Of a stretch of 35,732 bases of DNA, positions 1 through 7,483 are shown piece after piece. Numbering within the stretch: the first letter of the stretch is position 1; every line of letters starts with the position of its first letter. Origin of the DNA: Roseiarcus sp049509635 (GTDB lineage Bacteria; Pseudomonadota; Alphaproteobacteria; Rhizobiales; Beijerinckiaceae); NCBI GenBank assembly GCA_049509635.1, contig JBEKZS010000029.1, positions 1 through 35,732 of the forward strand, written 5' to 3'. The notes beneath the pieces are model-generated. The model was not told the origin of the DNA. It was given only the letters and a program-made list of their open reading frames with translations, and did no database searches. Both the position numbers and the translations under genes were made by a program.

Positions 1-853
1 CGCCGTCGGCGCGGATGCGGCGCGCCGCCTTCGGCGACAGATCGAGCAGCGCGCGGATCGCGCCCGAGGCGCCGGCGCGCGCGCGCAACTCGAGCACCTG
101 CCCGAGCAGCACGAGCACGACGATCGCCGCCGCAGATTCGAAATAGACCGCGACCCCGCCGTCGGCCGAACGGAACGCCGCGGGAAACAGGCCGGGCGCA
201 AGCACCGCTACGGCGCTATAGGCCCAGGCGACGCCCGTTCCCAGCGCGATCAGCGTGAACATGTTGAGATTGCGCGTCGCCAGCGACCGCCAGCCGCGCG
301 CGAAGAACGGCGCGCCAGCCCAGAATACGACCGGCGTGGCGAGCACGAGGCCGATCCATCCGGAAACGGCGGGCCGGATCAAATGATGGAGCGCGGGAAC
401 GACATGACCGCCCATCTCCAGCGCGACGACCGGGACGGCGAGCGCCAGGCCGACCCAGAAACGCCGCGTCATCTCGGCGAGCTCCGGGTTCGGCGCGGCT
501 TCCACGGCCGGGTGCAGCGGCTCCAGCGCCATGCCGCAGATCGGACAGGCGCCGGGGCCGACCTGCCGCACCTCGGGGTGCATCGGGCAGGTGTAGACCG
601 CGCCGGCCGCAACCGGCGGCGCTTCCTGCCGCCTCGGCGCGTCGGCGGCGCCGATGTAGCGTCCGGGGTCGGCCTCGAACTTCGCCTTGCAGCCGGCGCA
701 GCAGAAATGAAAGGTCGCGCCGCGGTTCTCGGCCCGATGCCTCGAGGTCGCCGGATCGACGCTCATGCCGCAGACCGGGTCCCTGACCTTCGCCGCGGCG
801 CCCGGCGCCGGCGCGGAGAGGCGATGCGCGTGGTCGTGGGCGTGATCGGCCAT
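1..853 (-). CDS. copA: Copper-translocating P1B-type ATPase, N-terminal part (runs off window)
   Basis: I translated this by hand; it gives 284 residues from the ATG at 853 with no stop before the window edge. It is the amino-terminal third of a P1B heavy-metal ATPase, which uses ATP to export Cu(I) across the inner membrane. A His-rich start (MADHAHDHAH) is followed by a YHS-type domain (about residues 23-68, with DPVCGM and FCCAGC) and a heavy-metal-binding domain (about 87-113, YTCPMHPEV and ACPICGM). Several membrane segments follow, with the NLNMFTLIALGTG and YFESAAAIVVLVLLGQVLE regions typical of P1B pumps. The usual CxxC HMA domain is replaced by YHS plus HMBD. The CPC, DKTGT and hydrolase motifs lie beyond the window. 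It is divergent from csoR, with CsoR-like inverted repeats between the two, so copper-dependent derepression is likely. The family is secure; Cu rather than Ag or another metal is inferred from csoR. Confidence 0.93.
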   Translation of the reverse strand, partial: MADHAHDHAHRLSAPAPGAAAKVRDPVCGMSVDPATSRHRAENRGATFHFCCAGCKAKFEADPGRYIGAADAPRRQEAPPVAAGAVYTCPMHPEVRQVGPGACPICGMALEPLHPAVEAAPNPELAEMTRRFWVGLALAVPVVALEMGGHVVPALHHLIRPAVSGWIGLVLATPVVFWAGAPFFARGWRSLATRNLNMFTLIALGTGVAWAYSAVAVLAPGLFPAAFRSADGGVAVYFESAAAIVVLVLLGQVLELRARAGASGAIRALLDLSPKAARRIRADG

Positions 854-874
854 GTCCGCCTCTGATCGCCTCGC

Positions 875-889
875 TACCCCGCGCGGGTA
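875..889. promoter_or_regulatory. Inverted repeat, candidate CsoR operator (copA-proximal)
   Basis: TACCC and GGGTA arms are separated by five bases (CGCGC). The geometry is the same as the longer repeat at 908-928, and the centres lie 36 bp apart. It sits 21 bp upstream of the copA start codon. CsoR operators in other bacteria are GC-rich inverted repeats with TACCC/GGGTA-like arms. Binding here is inferred. Confidence 0.6.
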
Positions 890-907
890 TGGCGCGGGAC
901 TTGTCCG

Positions 908-928
908 ATATACCCACCAGGGGTATAT
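908..928. promoter_or_regulatory. Inverted repeat, candidate CsoR operator (csoR-proximal)
   Basis: This is a perfect 8-bp inverted repeat, ATATACCC and GGGTATAT, with a five-base spacer (ACCAG). It ends just before the preferred csoR start at 936 and overlaps an alternative ATG at 927. It contains an AGGGG that could be the csoR ribosome binding site. The position suits CsoR repression of its own gene and of copA. Confidence 0.75.
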
Positions 929-935
929 GGCAAGC

Positions 936-1205
936 ATGCAGCAACCCACCAAGGCCTCCTGCCTGAAACGGCTCAACCGCATCGAGGGTCAGGTGCGCGG
1001 GCTCGTGCGCATGGTCGAGGAGGATCGCTATTGCATCGAGGTGATCACCCAGGTGGCGGCGGTGCGCGCGGCGCTCAAGCGCGTCGAGGAGGAAGTCCTC
1101 AAGGACCATGTCGCCCATTGCGTCGAGCACGCGCTCAGCGCGGGCGACCGCGACGAGCAGCGGCGCAAGATCGGCGAACTGATGCGCACGCTCGGCAAGA
1201 TGTGA
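936..1205 (+). CDS. csoR: CsoR/RcnR-family copper-sensing transcriptional repressor
   Basis: This is a small all-helical metal-sensing repressor of about 89 residues, the usual size for CsoR. The hallmark sequence CLKRLNRIEGQVRGL is near the start. The Cu(I) ligand set of CsoR appears as Cys in RYCIEV, then His and Cys in DHVAHC (His-x3-Cys), matching the Cys-His-Cys pattern of copper sensors rather than the nickel pattern of RcnR. The ATG at 936 is preferred because the 927 ATG overlaps the operator palindrome; an upstream frame opening at 852 would run through both palindromes and is unlikely. It is divergent from the copper ATPase. Apo-CsoR should repress both genes, and Cu(I) should release it. 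The metal is assigned from ligands and context, not measured. Confidence 0.93.
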   Translation: MQQPTKASCLKRLNRIEGQVRGLVRMVEEDRYCIEVITQVAAVRAALKRVEEEVLKDHVAHCVEHALSAGDRDEQRRKIGELMRTLGKM

Positions 1206-1311
1206 GGGCGGGACCGCCGGACGGCTGGCGCCGCCGGCGGAAATCGGGTTTGATGCGGGCAGAAAACGAGTCGTCGCGGATCGTGCGACGATCGCCAAAA
1301 CGGGGGAACGC

Positions 1312-2370
1312 ATGAGCGGCAACGTCAAGGGTCCGGCGATTTTTCTCGCGCAATTCGCCGGCGATTCCGCGCCGTTCAATTCGTTCGATTCGATCTGCCG
1401 GTGGGCCGCCTCGCTCGGCTACAAGGGCGTGCAGATCCCGAGCTGGGACGCGCGGCTGTTCGATCTCGCCAAGGCGGCGGAATCGAAGACCTATTGCGAC
1501 GAAGTCGCCGGGGTCGCGGCGAGCCACGGCCTCGCGATCACCGAGCTCTCGACCCACCTCCAGGGCCAGCTGGTCGCGGTCAACCCGGCCTTCGACGAGG
1601 CCTTCGACGCCTTCGCGCCGGCGGCGGTGCACGGCCGGCCGCGCGAGCGCCAGAAATGGGCGGTCGAGCAGGTGCTGATGGCGGGTAAAGCCTCGCGGCA
1701 TCTCGGCCTGAAGGCGAGCGTCAGCTTCACCGGCGCGCTCGCCTGGCCGTTCGTCTACCCATGGCCGCAGCGCGCACCGGGCCTGATCGAGGCGGCGTTC
1801 GAGGAGCTCGCCCGGCGCTGGAAGCCGATCCTCAACGCCTATGACGAGGCGGGAGTCGACATCGCCTATGAAATCCACCCCGGCGAAGACGTGTTCGACG
1901 GCGCCACCTTCGAGCGCTTTCTCGACGCGCTGAAGGGGCACCGGCGCTGCACGATCAATTACGACCCCTCGCATTTCCTGCTTCAGCAGCTCGATTATCT
2001 CGCCTTCATCGATCTCTACCACGAGCGCATCAGCGCGTTCCATGTCAAGGACGCGGAATTCAACCCGACCGGCCGCCAAGGCGTCTATTCCGGCTACGCC
2101 TCCTGGATCGAGCGCGCCGGACGCTTCCGCTCGCTCGGCGACGGCCAGGTCGATTTCGCCGGCATTTTCTCGAAGATGGCCCAATACGGCTATTCATCAT
2201 GGGCGGTGCTCGAATGGGAATGCTGCCTGAAGCATCCCGAGGACGGCGCGCGCGAAGGCGCCGAATTCATCAGCAGCCATCTCATCCGCGTCACCGAAAG
2301 GGCCTTCGACGATTTCGCCGGCGGCGCGGTCGACAAGAAGCAAATCAAGCGCGCGCTCGGGCTGCGCTGA
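1312..2370 (+). CDS. Sugar phosphate isomerase/epimerase family protein (AP endonuclease 2-like TIM barrel)
   Basis: This 352-residue protein is of the xylose isomerase-like TIM-barrel superfamily (COG1082). The barrel's metal and substrate positions are visible: YEIHPGED carries the first glutamate, NYDPSH the Asp/His pair, AFHVKDAEF the His of the next strand, and VLEWECC the last glutamate. Such enzymes isomerise or epimerise ketoses, inosose or keto-sugars. Only 20 bases separate it from a Gfo/Idh/MocA dehydrogenase, and such pairs often act in sequence on one polyol or sugar (for example inositol-like or hexulose pathways). The exact substrate cannot be read from the sequence. No sugar transporter is adjacent, so the supply route is unknown. 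Confidence 0.88.
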   Translation: MSGNVKGPAIFLAQFAGDSAPFNSFDSICRWAASLGYKGVQIPSWDARLFDLAKAAESKTYCDEVAGVAASHGLAITELSTHLQGQLVAVNPAFDEAFDAFAPAAVHGRPRERQKWAVEQVLMAGKASRHLGLKASVSFTGALAWPFVYPWPQRAPGLIEAAFEELARRWKPILNAYDEAGVDIAYEIHPGEDVFDGATFERFLDALKGHRRCTINYDPSHFLLQQLDYLAFIDLYHERISAFHVKDAEFNPTGRQGVYSGYASWIERAGRFRSLGDGQVDFAGIFSKMAQYGYSSWAVLEWECCLKHPEDGAREGAEFISSHLIRVTERAFDDFAGGAVDKKQIKRALGLR

Positions 2371-2390
2371 ACAGGCGGGGGGGAAACCAG

Positions 2391-3563
2391 ATGGCGATCG
2401 AGGGACGCAGCGACGCGGGCAAGGGCGGCCGGATCCGGCTCGGCATGGTCGGGGGCGGCGAGGGCGCGTTCATCGGCGCGGTGCACCGGCTCGCCGCGCG
2501 CATGGACGATCACTACGATCTCGTCGCCGGCGCGCTGTCGTCGACGGCGGAGAAGGCGCGCCGGTCGGGCGCCGCGCTCGGCCTGACCGCCGACCGCGTC
2601 TACGACGATTACGAGACCATGGCCAAGGCCGAGGCCAGGCGTCCCGACGGGATCGAGGTCGTCGCGATCGTCACCCCAAACCACATGCACGCCGGTCCTG
2701 CCTACGCCTTTCTGAAAGCGGGCATTCACGTGATCTGCGACAAGCCGCTGACGACCTCGCTGGCGGAAGCCAAGAGGATCAAGGCCGCCGCCGACAAGTC
2801 CGGCCTGATCTTCGCCGTGACCCACAATTACACCGGCTATCCGCTGGTGCGACGCGCGCGCGAGATGGTCAAGGCGGGCGACCTCGGCGAGATCAGGCTC
2901 GTCCAGGTCGAATATCCCCAGGACTGGCTGACCGGGCCGACCGAGGCGACCGGCAACAAGCAGGCGGAATGGCGCGTCGACCCCGCGCGCTCGGGCGCCG
3001 GCGGCGCGATCGGCGACATCGGCACCCATGCCTATAACCTCGCCGATTATGTCGTCGGGATCGACGCGGTCGAACTCAGCGCGGAGCTCACTTCGTTCGG
3101 CGCCGGCCGCGCGCTCGACGACAACGTCCAGATCATGCTGCGCTACGCCAATGGCGCGCGCGGCGCGCTATGGGCGAGTCAGGTCGCGCCCGGCAACGAA
3201 AACGGCCTGCGCATTCGCGTCTACGGGACCAAGGGCGGGCTGCACTGGGTGCAGGCCGAGCCCAACCAGATGCTTTGGTCGCCGCTCGGCCAGTCGACGC
3301 GCATCGTCACCCGCGGCGGCCCCGATGCGGGCTCCGCGGCGGGGCGCGTGACCCGCGTGCCGCCGGGCCACCCCGAGGGTTATCTCGAGGGCTTCGCCAA
3401 CATCTACGGCGAGGTCGCGCTCGCGATCAGGGCGGCGCGTTCCGGCAAGAAGCCGCCGAAAGGCGCCCATTTCCCGACAGTCGACGACGGCGTCAAGGGC
3501 CTCGCCTTCATCGAGGCGGCGGTCAAGTCGTCCCGGGCAAACGGCAAATGGACGAAGCTGTGA
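2391..3563 (+). CDS. Gfo/Idh/MocA family NAD(P)-dependent oxidoreductase
   Basis: The protein has 390 residues from the ATG at 2391, placed after the purine-rich GGCGGGGGGG; an upstream open frame back to 2199 overlaps the previous gene and is discarded. The N-terminal Rossmann fold begins RIRLGMVGGGEGAFIG, with the diverged GxGxxG as GGGEGAF. The family EKP-like motif appears as CDKPLTTS, whose lysine is usually catalytic. The C-terminal substrate domain carries GGAIGDIGTHAYNLADYV, containing the conserved Asp-x3-His. These enzymes oxidise or reduce sugars, inositols or their derivatives. It is likely co-transcribed with the isomerase upstream. Substrate and cofactor preference are unknown. 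Confidence 0.9.
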   Translation: MAIEGRSDAGKGGRIRLGMVGGGEGAFIGAVHRLAARMDDHYDLVAGALSSTAEKARRSGAALGLTADRVYDDYETMAKAEARRPDGIEVVAIVTPNHMHAGPAYAFLKAGIHVICDKPLTTSLAEAKRIKAAADKSGLIFAVTHNYTGYPLVRRAREMVKAGDLGEIRLVQVEYPQDWLTGPTEATGNKQAEWRVDPARSGAGGAIGDIGTHAYNLADYVVGIDAVELSAELTSFGAGRALDDNVQIMLRYANGARGALWASQVAPGNENGLRIRVYGTKGGLHWVQAEPNQMLWSPLGQSTRIVTRGGPDAGSAAGRVTRVPPGHPEGYLEGFANIYGEVALAIRAARSGKKPPKGAHFPTVDDGVKGLAFIEAAVKSSRANGKWTKL

Positions 3564-3703
3564 GCGCCCGCCGCGCCTCCGGGAGGGCGGCGCGAACCAG
3601 CTGATCGCCGCTGTTCGATCGATCGACGCCGATCGGCGGAGCCGCGCGAAGCCGTTCGCTGCGCCTCGATGAATCCAGTTCGTGACCAATTGGGGGAGAA
3701 TCC

Positions 3704-4180
3704 ATGAGCCTTCGCAACCTGCTCTGCTTCGCCATTCTCTCGGCCGCGGTCGCCGCGGCGCAACCGGCCGCCGCCATCGACGGCGTGAAGGTCGGCGCGC
3801 TGCGCTGCGACATCGACGCCGGTCTCGGCCTGATCATCGCCTCCAGCAAGCCGATGCGCTGCACGTTCGTTTCCGCGCGCGGCTATTCGGAAGCCTACAC
3901 GGGCACGATCCGCAAGTTCGGCCTCGACATCGGCGCGACCGACCGCGGCGTGCTGGCCTGGGAGGTGCTCGCGGCGACCGCTGGTCCGCGGCGTGGCGCG
4001 CTGGCAGGCGAATATGCCGGGATCGCCGCCTCGGCGACGCTCGGCGTCGGCGCCGGCGCCAACGCCCTGCTCGGCGGTCCCGGCCGTTCGTTCACTCTGC
4101 AGCCGCTCTCGCTCGAAACCCAGACCGGCGTCGCGCTCGCGGCGGGGGTGGCGTCGCTGACGTTGCGCGCGGAGGAGTAA
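3704..4180 (+). CDS. DUF992 domain protein, exported
   Basis: This 158-residue protein has a cleavable-looking signal peptide (hydrophobic stretch to about residue 24, ending AAAIDG). The mature part begins VGALRCDIDAGLGLIIASSK, matching the DUF992 opening known from Alphaproteobacteria, with cysteines at RCDI and RCTF that may form a disulfide in the periplasm. A glycine/alanine-rich segment (about 100-130) follows. The ATG is preceded by GGGGGAGA. It stands alone with about 140 bp upstream. The family has no established function that I know of. Confidence 0.8.
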   Translation: MSLRNLLCFAILSAAVAAAQPAAAIDGVKVGALRCDIDAGLGLIIASSKPMRCTFVSARGYSEAYTGTIRKFGLDIGATDRGVLAWEVLAATAGPRRGALAGEYAGIAASATLGVGAGANALLGGPGRSFTLQPLSLETQTGVALAAGVASLTLRAEE

Positions 4181-4864
4181 GGCGCGGGGCGAGGCGGCCG
4201 CCGTAGCGCTCGTGTCCGCCATCCCAGCGAATTTGGGCTTCAGCGCGGCGAACATCGACCGATTGCCGCTTCGTCGCGGACCGGATCGCCGGTCTCGACC
4301 TCATCTTTAGGTCGCGAGCGGCGCCTGTCGCCGCCGCGCGTAGGCCAATACCGCGCGGCCGCCACGCGGGGATCGTGGACGGGCTCGCCCCGCTCCGATA
4401 AGCAGCTGTCAGGGCACGGATTTCAGACTTGGCGCCCGGGCCCGAACGATCGGTGACGCTCGAGCAGCCCCCAGGCGTCCTGCGCCTGGCGATAGGTATC
4501 GGTGGCGTCCGACAAAGCCTCGCCGCCGTCGACGCTGCCGTGCCAAAGGAGATCGAACGTCGCCGCCGCAACAGCCACAATCGCGTCCCTTGTATCCGAC
4601 ACGGCGCGCGGAGCGCCGCCAACCGCGCCCGCGTGGAAGAGACTTTCGCCACAGGCGGCAAAACATGACATGACAACGAGACCCTTGTGAACCGTTCGAA
4701 ACCCCCGCCCGGCAACGGAGATATTCGCTGCGCGCCATTGCGCAAGAGCGCCGGGCGCCGTTCACAAATCTATGATCCGTCGGCGCGCGCCGAGCGGCGG
4801 CCGGGCGCTCACGCCGGACGACCCCCATTCCGCCGAGACGTGCGCGGAGTCGCCGGGCGCCCGC
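4181..4864. other. Gene-poor spacer between DUF992 gene and urtE
   Basis: About 680 bases separate the convergent DUF992 and urtE genes. The only reading frame with a protein-like composition is the short minus-strand one at 4423-4671. The other long frames here are arginine/proline-rich and look like by-products of high GC. No convincing rho-independent terminator for the urt operon was found. Confidence 0.5.
4423..4671 (-). CDS. Possible small hypothetical protein (82 aa)
   Basis: The ATG at 4671 opens an 82-residue frame (MSCFAACGESLFHAGAVGG...) with a balanced, mildly acidic composition and few arginines, unlike the shadow frames around it. It shows no signal peptide, membrane segment or motif that I recognise, and no clear Shine-Dalgarno sequence. 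It lies alone between convergent genes. It may be a remnant or a chance frame; conservation elsewhere would be needed to accept it. Confidence 0.25.
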   Translation of the reverse strand: MSCFAACGESLFHAGAVGGAPRAVSDTRDAIVAVAAATFDLLWHGSVDGGEALSDATDTYRQAQDAWGLLERHRSFGPGRQV

Positions 4865-5560
4865 TCACACCGACAGCTTCTTGCGCACCTCGGCCTCGAC
4901 CATGTCCTTCCGCTCGCCGGCCAGGACCACGGCGCCGCGGTCCATGACGGCGTAGTCGTCGGCGAGGTCGCGCGCCCATTCGAAATATTGCTCGACGATG
5001 ACGATCGCCATTTCGCCCTTGTTGCGCAGATAGAGAATCGCGCGCCCGATGTCCTTGATGATCGAGGGCTGTATGCCCTCGGTGGGCTCGTCGAGCACGA
5101 GCAGCTTGGGCCGGGTCACCAGCGCGCGGCCGATCGCGAGCTGCTGCTGCTGGCCGCCGGAGAGGTCGCCGCCGCGCCGGCCCATCATTTCGGCGAGCAC
5201 GGGGAACAGGGAGAAGATTTCGTCGTCGATGAAGCGCGTCGCGCGGGCTTGGGTGGCGAATCCGGTCATCAGGTTCTCGCGCACCGTCAGCAGCGGGAAA
5301 ATCTCCCGCCCCTGCGGGACATAGCCGATGCCGCGCCTGGCGCGCTGGTAGGGGGCGAGGCCGCTGATGTTCTTGCCCTGCCACACGACCGTGCCGGAGG
5401 CGATCTGCTGCTGGCCGACGATCGCGCGCAGCAGCGACGACTTGCCGACGCCGTTGCGGCCCAGCACGCAGGTCACCCGGCCGATCTGCGCCTTCAGCGA
5501 GACCGAGCGCAGCGCCTGGGCGGCGCCGTAGAACAGGTTGATGTTGTCGACGCTCAGCAT
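4865..5560 (-). CDS. urtE: Urea ABC transporter ATP-binding subunit UrtE
   Basis: This 231-residue ABC ATPase of the branched-chain amino acid/urea (LivF-like) class is one of the two nucleotide-binding subunits that power urea import. Walker A is GRNGVGKSS (about residue 35), the signature is LSGGQQQQLAIGRAL, Walker B is LLVLDEP followed by TEGIQPSI, and the H-loop region is VIVEQYFEWA. The TEGIQPSII stretch is characteristic of UrtE. It is the last gene of the urtABCDE operon; its ATG lies four bases after the urtD stop codon, so translational coupling is likely. Assignment as urea rather than amino acid transport rests on UrtE-like motifs and the complete, correctly ordered urt set. Confidence 0.95.
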   Translation of the reverse strand: MLSVDNINLFYGAAQALRSVSLKAQIGRVTCVLGRNGVGKSSLLRAIVGQQQIASGTVVWQGKNISGLAPYQRARRGIGYVPQGREIFPLLTVRENLMTGFATQARATRFIDDEIFSLFPVLAEMMGRRGGDLSGGQQQQLAIGRALVTRPKLLVLDEPTEGIQPSIIKDIGRAILYLRNKGEMAIVIVEQYFEWARDLADDYAVMDRGAVVLAGERKDMVEAEVRKKLSV

Positions 5561-5564
5561 GCGT

Positions 5565-6329
5565 TCATCGCCCCAGATAGACTTCGATGACCCGCTCGTC
5601 GGCGCTGACCTGGTCGAGCGTGCCTTCTGCGAGCACGGCGCCCTCGTGCAGCACCGTCACCTTGACGCCGAGTTCGCGCACGAAGGCCATGTCGTGCTCG
5701 ACGACGACGACGGAATGGTCCCTGGCGATCTCGCGCAGGAGCTCGGCGGTCACCGCGGTCTCGGCGTCGGTCATGCCGGCGACCGGCTCGTCGACCAGCA
5801 GCAGCTTCGGGTCCTGGGCGAGCAGCATGCCGATCTCGAGCCATTGCTTCTGGCCATGCGAAAGCGCGCCGCCGAGCCGGTTGCGGTGATCGCCGAGACG
5901 GGTCGTGTCCAGGATGCGGGCGATCGTCTCGCGCTCCTTGGCGGCCGCGCCGCCGAACAGGGTGGCGTAGACCGTGCGCGGCGCCTTGGTCGCGAGCAGG
6001 ATATTGTCGGAGACCGTGTGGTTCTCGAAGACCGTCGGCTTCTGGAATTTCCGGCCAACGCCGAGCTGGGCGATCTCGGTCTCGTCGAGCTGGAGCAGGT
6101 TGTGCCGCCCGTCGAAATAGACGTCGCCCTCGTCGGGCCGGGTCTTGCCGGTGATGACGTCCATCATCGTGGTCTTGCCGGCCCCGTTGGGGCCGATGAT
6201 CGCGCGCATCTCGCCGGGCTCGAGCATGAGCGTGAGACCGCGCAAAGCCTTGTAGCCGTCGAAGGAAACCGCGACCCCGTCGAGATACAGCAGAGAGCGG
6301 GTCAGCAGCGCATTGTCGGGGATGCTCAT
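5565..6329 (-). CDS. urtD: Urea ABC transporter ATP-binding subunit UrtD
   Basis: This 254-residue LivG-like ABC ATPase begins at the ATG at 6329, which overlaps the urtC stop in an ATGA. An open frame extending back into urtC is a by-product of GC-richness. Walker A is GPNGAGKTT, the signature is LSHGQKQWLEIGMLL (LSHGQ instead of LSGGQ, as usual in UrtD), Walker B is LLLVDEP followed by VAGMT, and the H-loop is VVVVEHDMAFV. It pairs with UrtE on the cytoplasmic face of the UrtB/UrtC channel. Confidence 0.95.
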   Translation of the reverse strand: MSIPDNALLTRSLLYLDGVAVSFDGYKALRGLTLMLEPGEMRAIIGPNGAGKTTMMDVITGKTRPDEGDVYFDGRHNLLQLDETEIAQLGVGRKFQKPTVFENHTVSDNILLATKAPRTVYATLFGGAAAKERETIARILDTTRLGDHRNRLGGALSHGQKQWLEIGMLLAQDPKLLLVDEPVAGMTDAETAVTAELLREIARDHSVVVVEHDMAFVRELGVKVTVLHEGAVLAEGTLDQVSADERVIEVYLGR

Positions 6330-7483
6330 TTGGCGCCGCCGCCTTCCTCGGCGATCGTCGCCTGTTCGATCAGCGACGCCGGCGGCGCCTGCGTCGGCTT
6401 GCGGCGCAGGCCGCTCAACCAGCCCAGAATGCCCTTGGGCAGGAACAGCGTGACCAGGACGAACAGCGCCCCGAGGCCGAACAGCCAGTATTCCGGGAGG
6501 ACCCCGGTGAAATAGGTCTTGGCGAAATTGACGACGATCGCGCCGAGCACGGCGCCGACCAGCGTGCCACGCCCGCCGACGGCGACCCAGATCACCGCCT
6601 CGATCGAATTGCCGGGGTCGAATTCCGACGGGTTGATGATCCCGACCTGGGGCACATAGAGCGCGCCGGCGATTCCCGCCATGACGGCGGAGACCACCCA
6701 CACGAACAGCTTGTAGTTCTCGACGCGGTAGCCGAGGAACCGAACTCGGCTCTCGGCGTCACGCACCGCGATCAGCGCCTTGCCGTATTTGGAGGTCACG
6801 ATCGCCTTGGCGAGGACGAAGGCGATCACCAGCGCGATCGCCGAAATCGAGAACAGGGCCGCCCGGGTCGCGTCGGCCTGCACGTTGAAGCCGACGATGT
6901 CCTTGAAATCGGTCAGGCCGTTGTTGCCGCCAAAGCCGAAGTCGTTACGGAAGAAGGCGAGCTTGAGCGCATAGGTCAACGCCTGGGTGATGATCGAAAG
7001 GTAGACGCCGGTGACCCTGGAGCGGAAGGCGAACCAGCCGAATGCAAACGCCAGCAGGCCGGGAACCAGCATGACCATGACCATCGCATAGGGGAAGAAT
7101 TTGAAACCCCACCAGGGGATCGGCAGCTCCTTCCAGTTCAGGAACACCATGAAGTCGGGCAGAATCGGATTGGCGTAGACTCCGCGGGTTCCGATCTGGC
7201 GCATCAGATACATGCCCATGGCGTATCCGCCGAGCGCGAAGAAGGCGCCGTGGCCGAGCGAGAGAATGCCGCAATAGCCCCAGACGAGGTCGAGCGCGAG
7301 GGCGAGCAGCGCATAGCAGAGATACTTGCCCATCAGCGCCACGACATAGGGCGGGATGGCGAAGGAGGCGCTGGGGGGAACGGCGAGCGCCAGGATCGGC
7401 ACGACAATCGCCACCGCCAGCATGAAGACGACGAAGGACAGGCCGAGCCGGTCGAGCATCGCGAGCAGACGCCCCGTGATCAT
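6326..7483 (-). CDS. urtC: Urea ABC transporter permease UrtC
   Basis: This 385-residue polytopic inner-membrane protein is of the LivM class and forms the urea channel with UrtB. It starts at the ATG at 7483, overlapping the urtB stop by four bases (ATGA). Hydrophobic segments alternate with short loops, and the LivM-like sequence DLVWGYCGILSLGHGAFFALGGY sits about a quarter of the way in. The coupling motif region SRVRFLGYRVENYKLFVW follows later, then the permease stretch near IEAVIWVAVGGRGTLVGAV. The cytoplasmic C-terminus is hydrophilic (QAPPASLIEQATIAEEGGGAK). The coupled overlaps on both sides imply one polycistronic message. Confidence 0.95.
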   Translation of the reverse strand: MITGRLLAMLDRLGLSFVVFMLAVAIVVPILALAVPPSASFAIPPYVVALMGKYLCYALLALALDLVWGYCGILSLGHGAFFALGGYAMGMYLMRQIGTRGVYANPILPDFMVFLNWKELPIPWWGFKFFPYAMVMVMLVPGLLAFAFGWFAFRSRVTGVYLSIITQALTYALKLAFFRNDFGFGGNNGLTDFKDIVGFNVQADATRAALFSISAIALVIAFVLAKAIVTSKYGKALIAVRDAESRVRFLGYRVENYKLFVWVVSAVMAGIAGALYVPQVGIINPSEFDPGNSIEAVIWVAVGGRGTLVGAVLGAIVVNFAKTYFTGVLPEYWLFGLGALFVLVTLFLPKGILGWLSGLRRKPTQAPPASLIEQATIAEEGGGAK

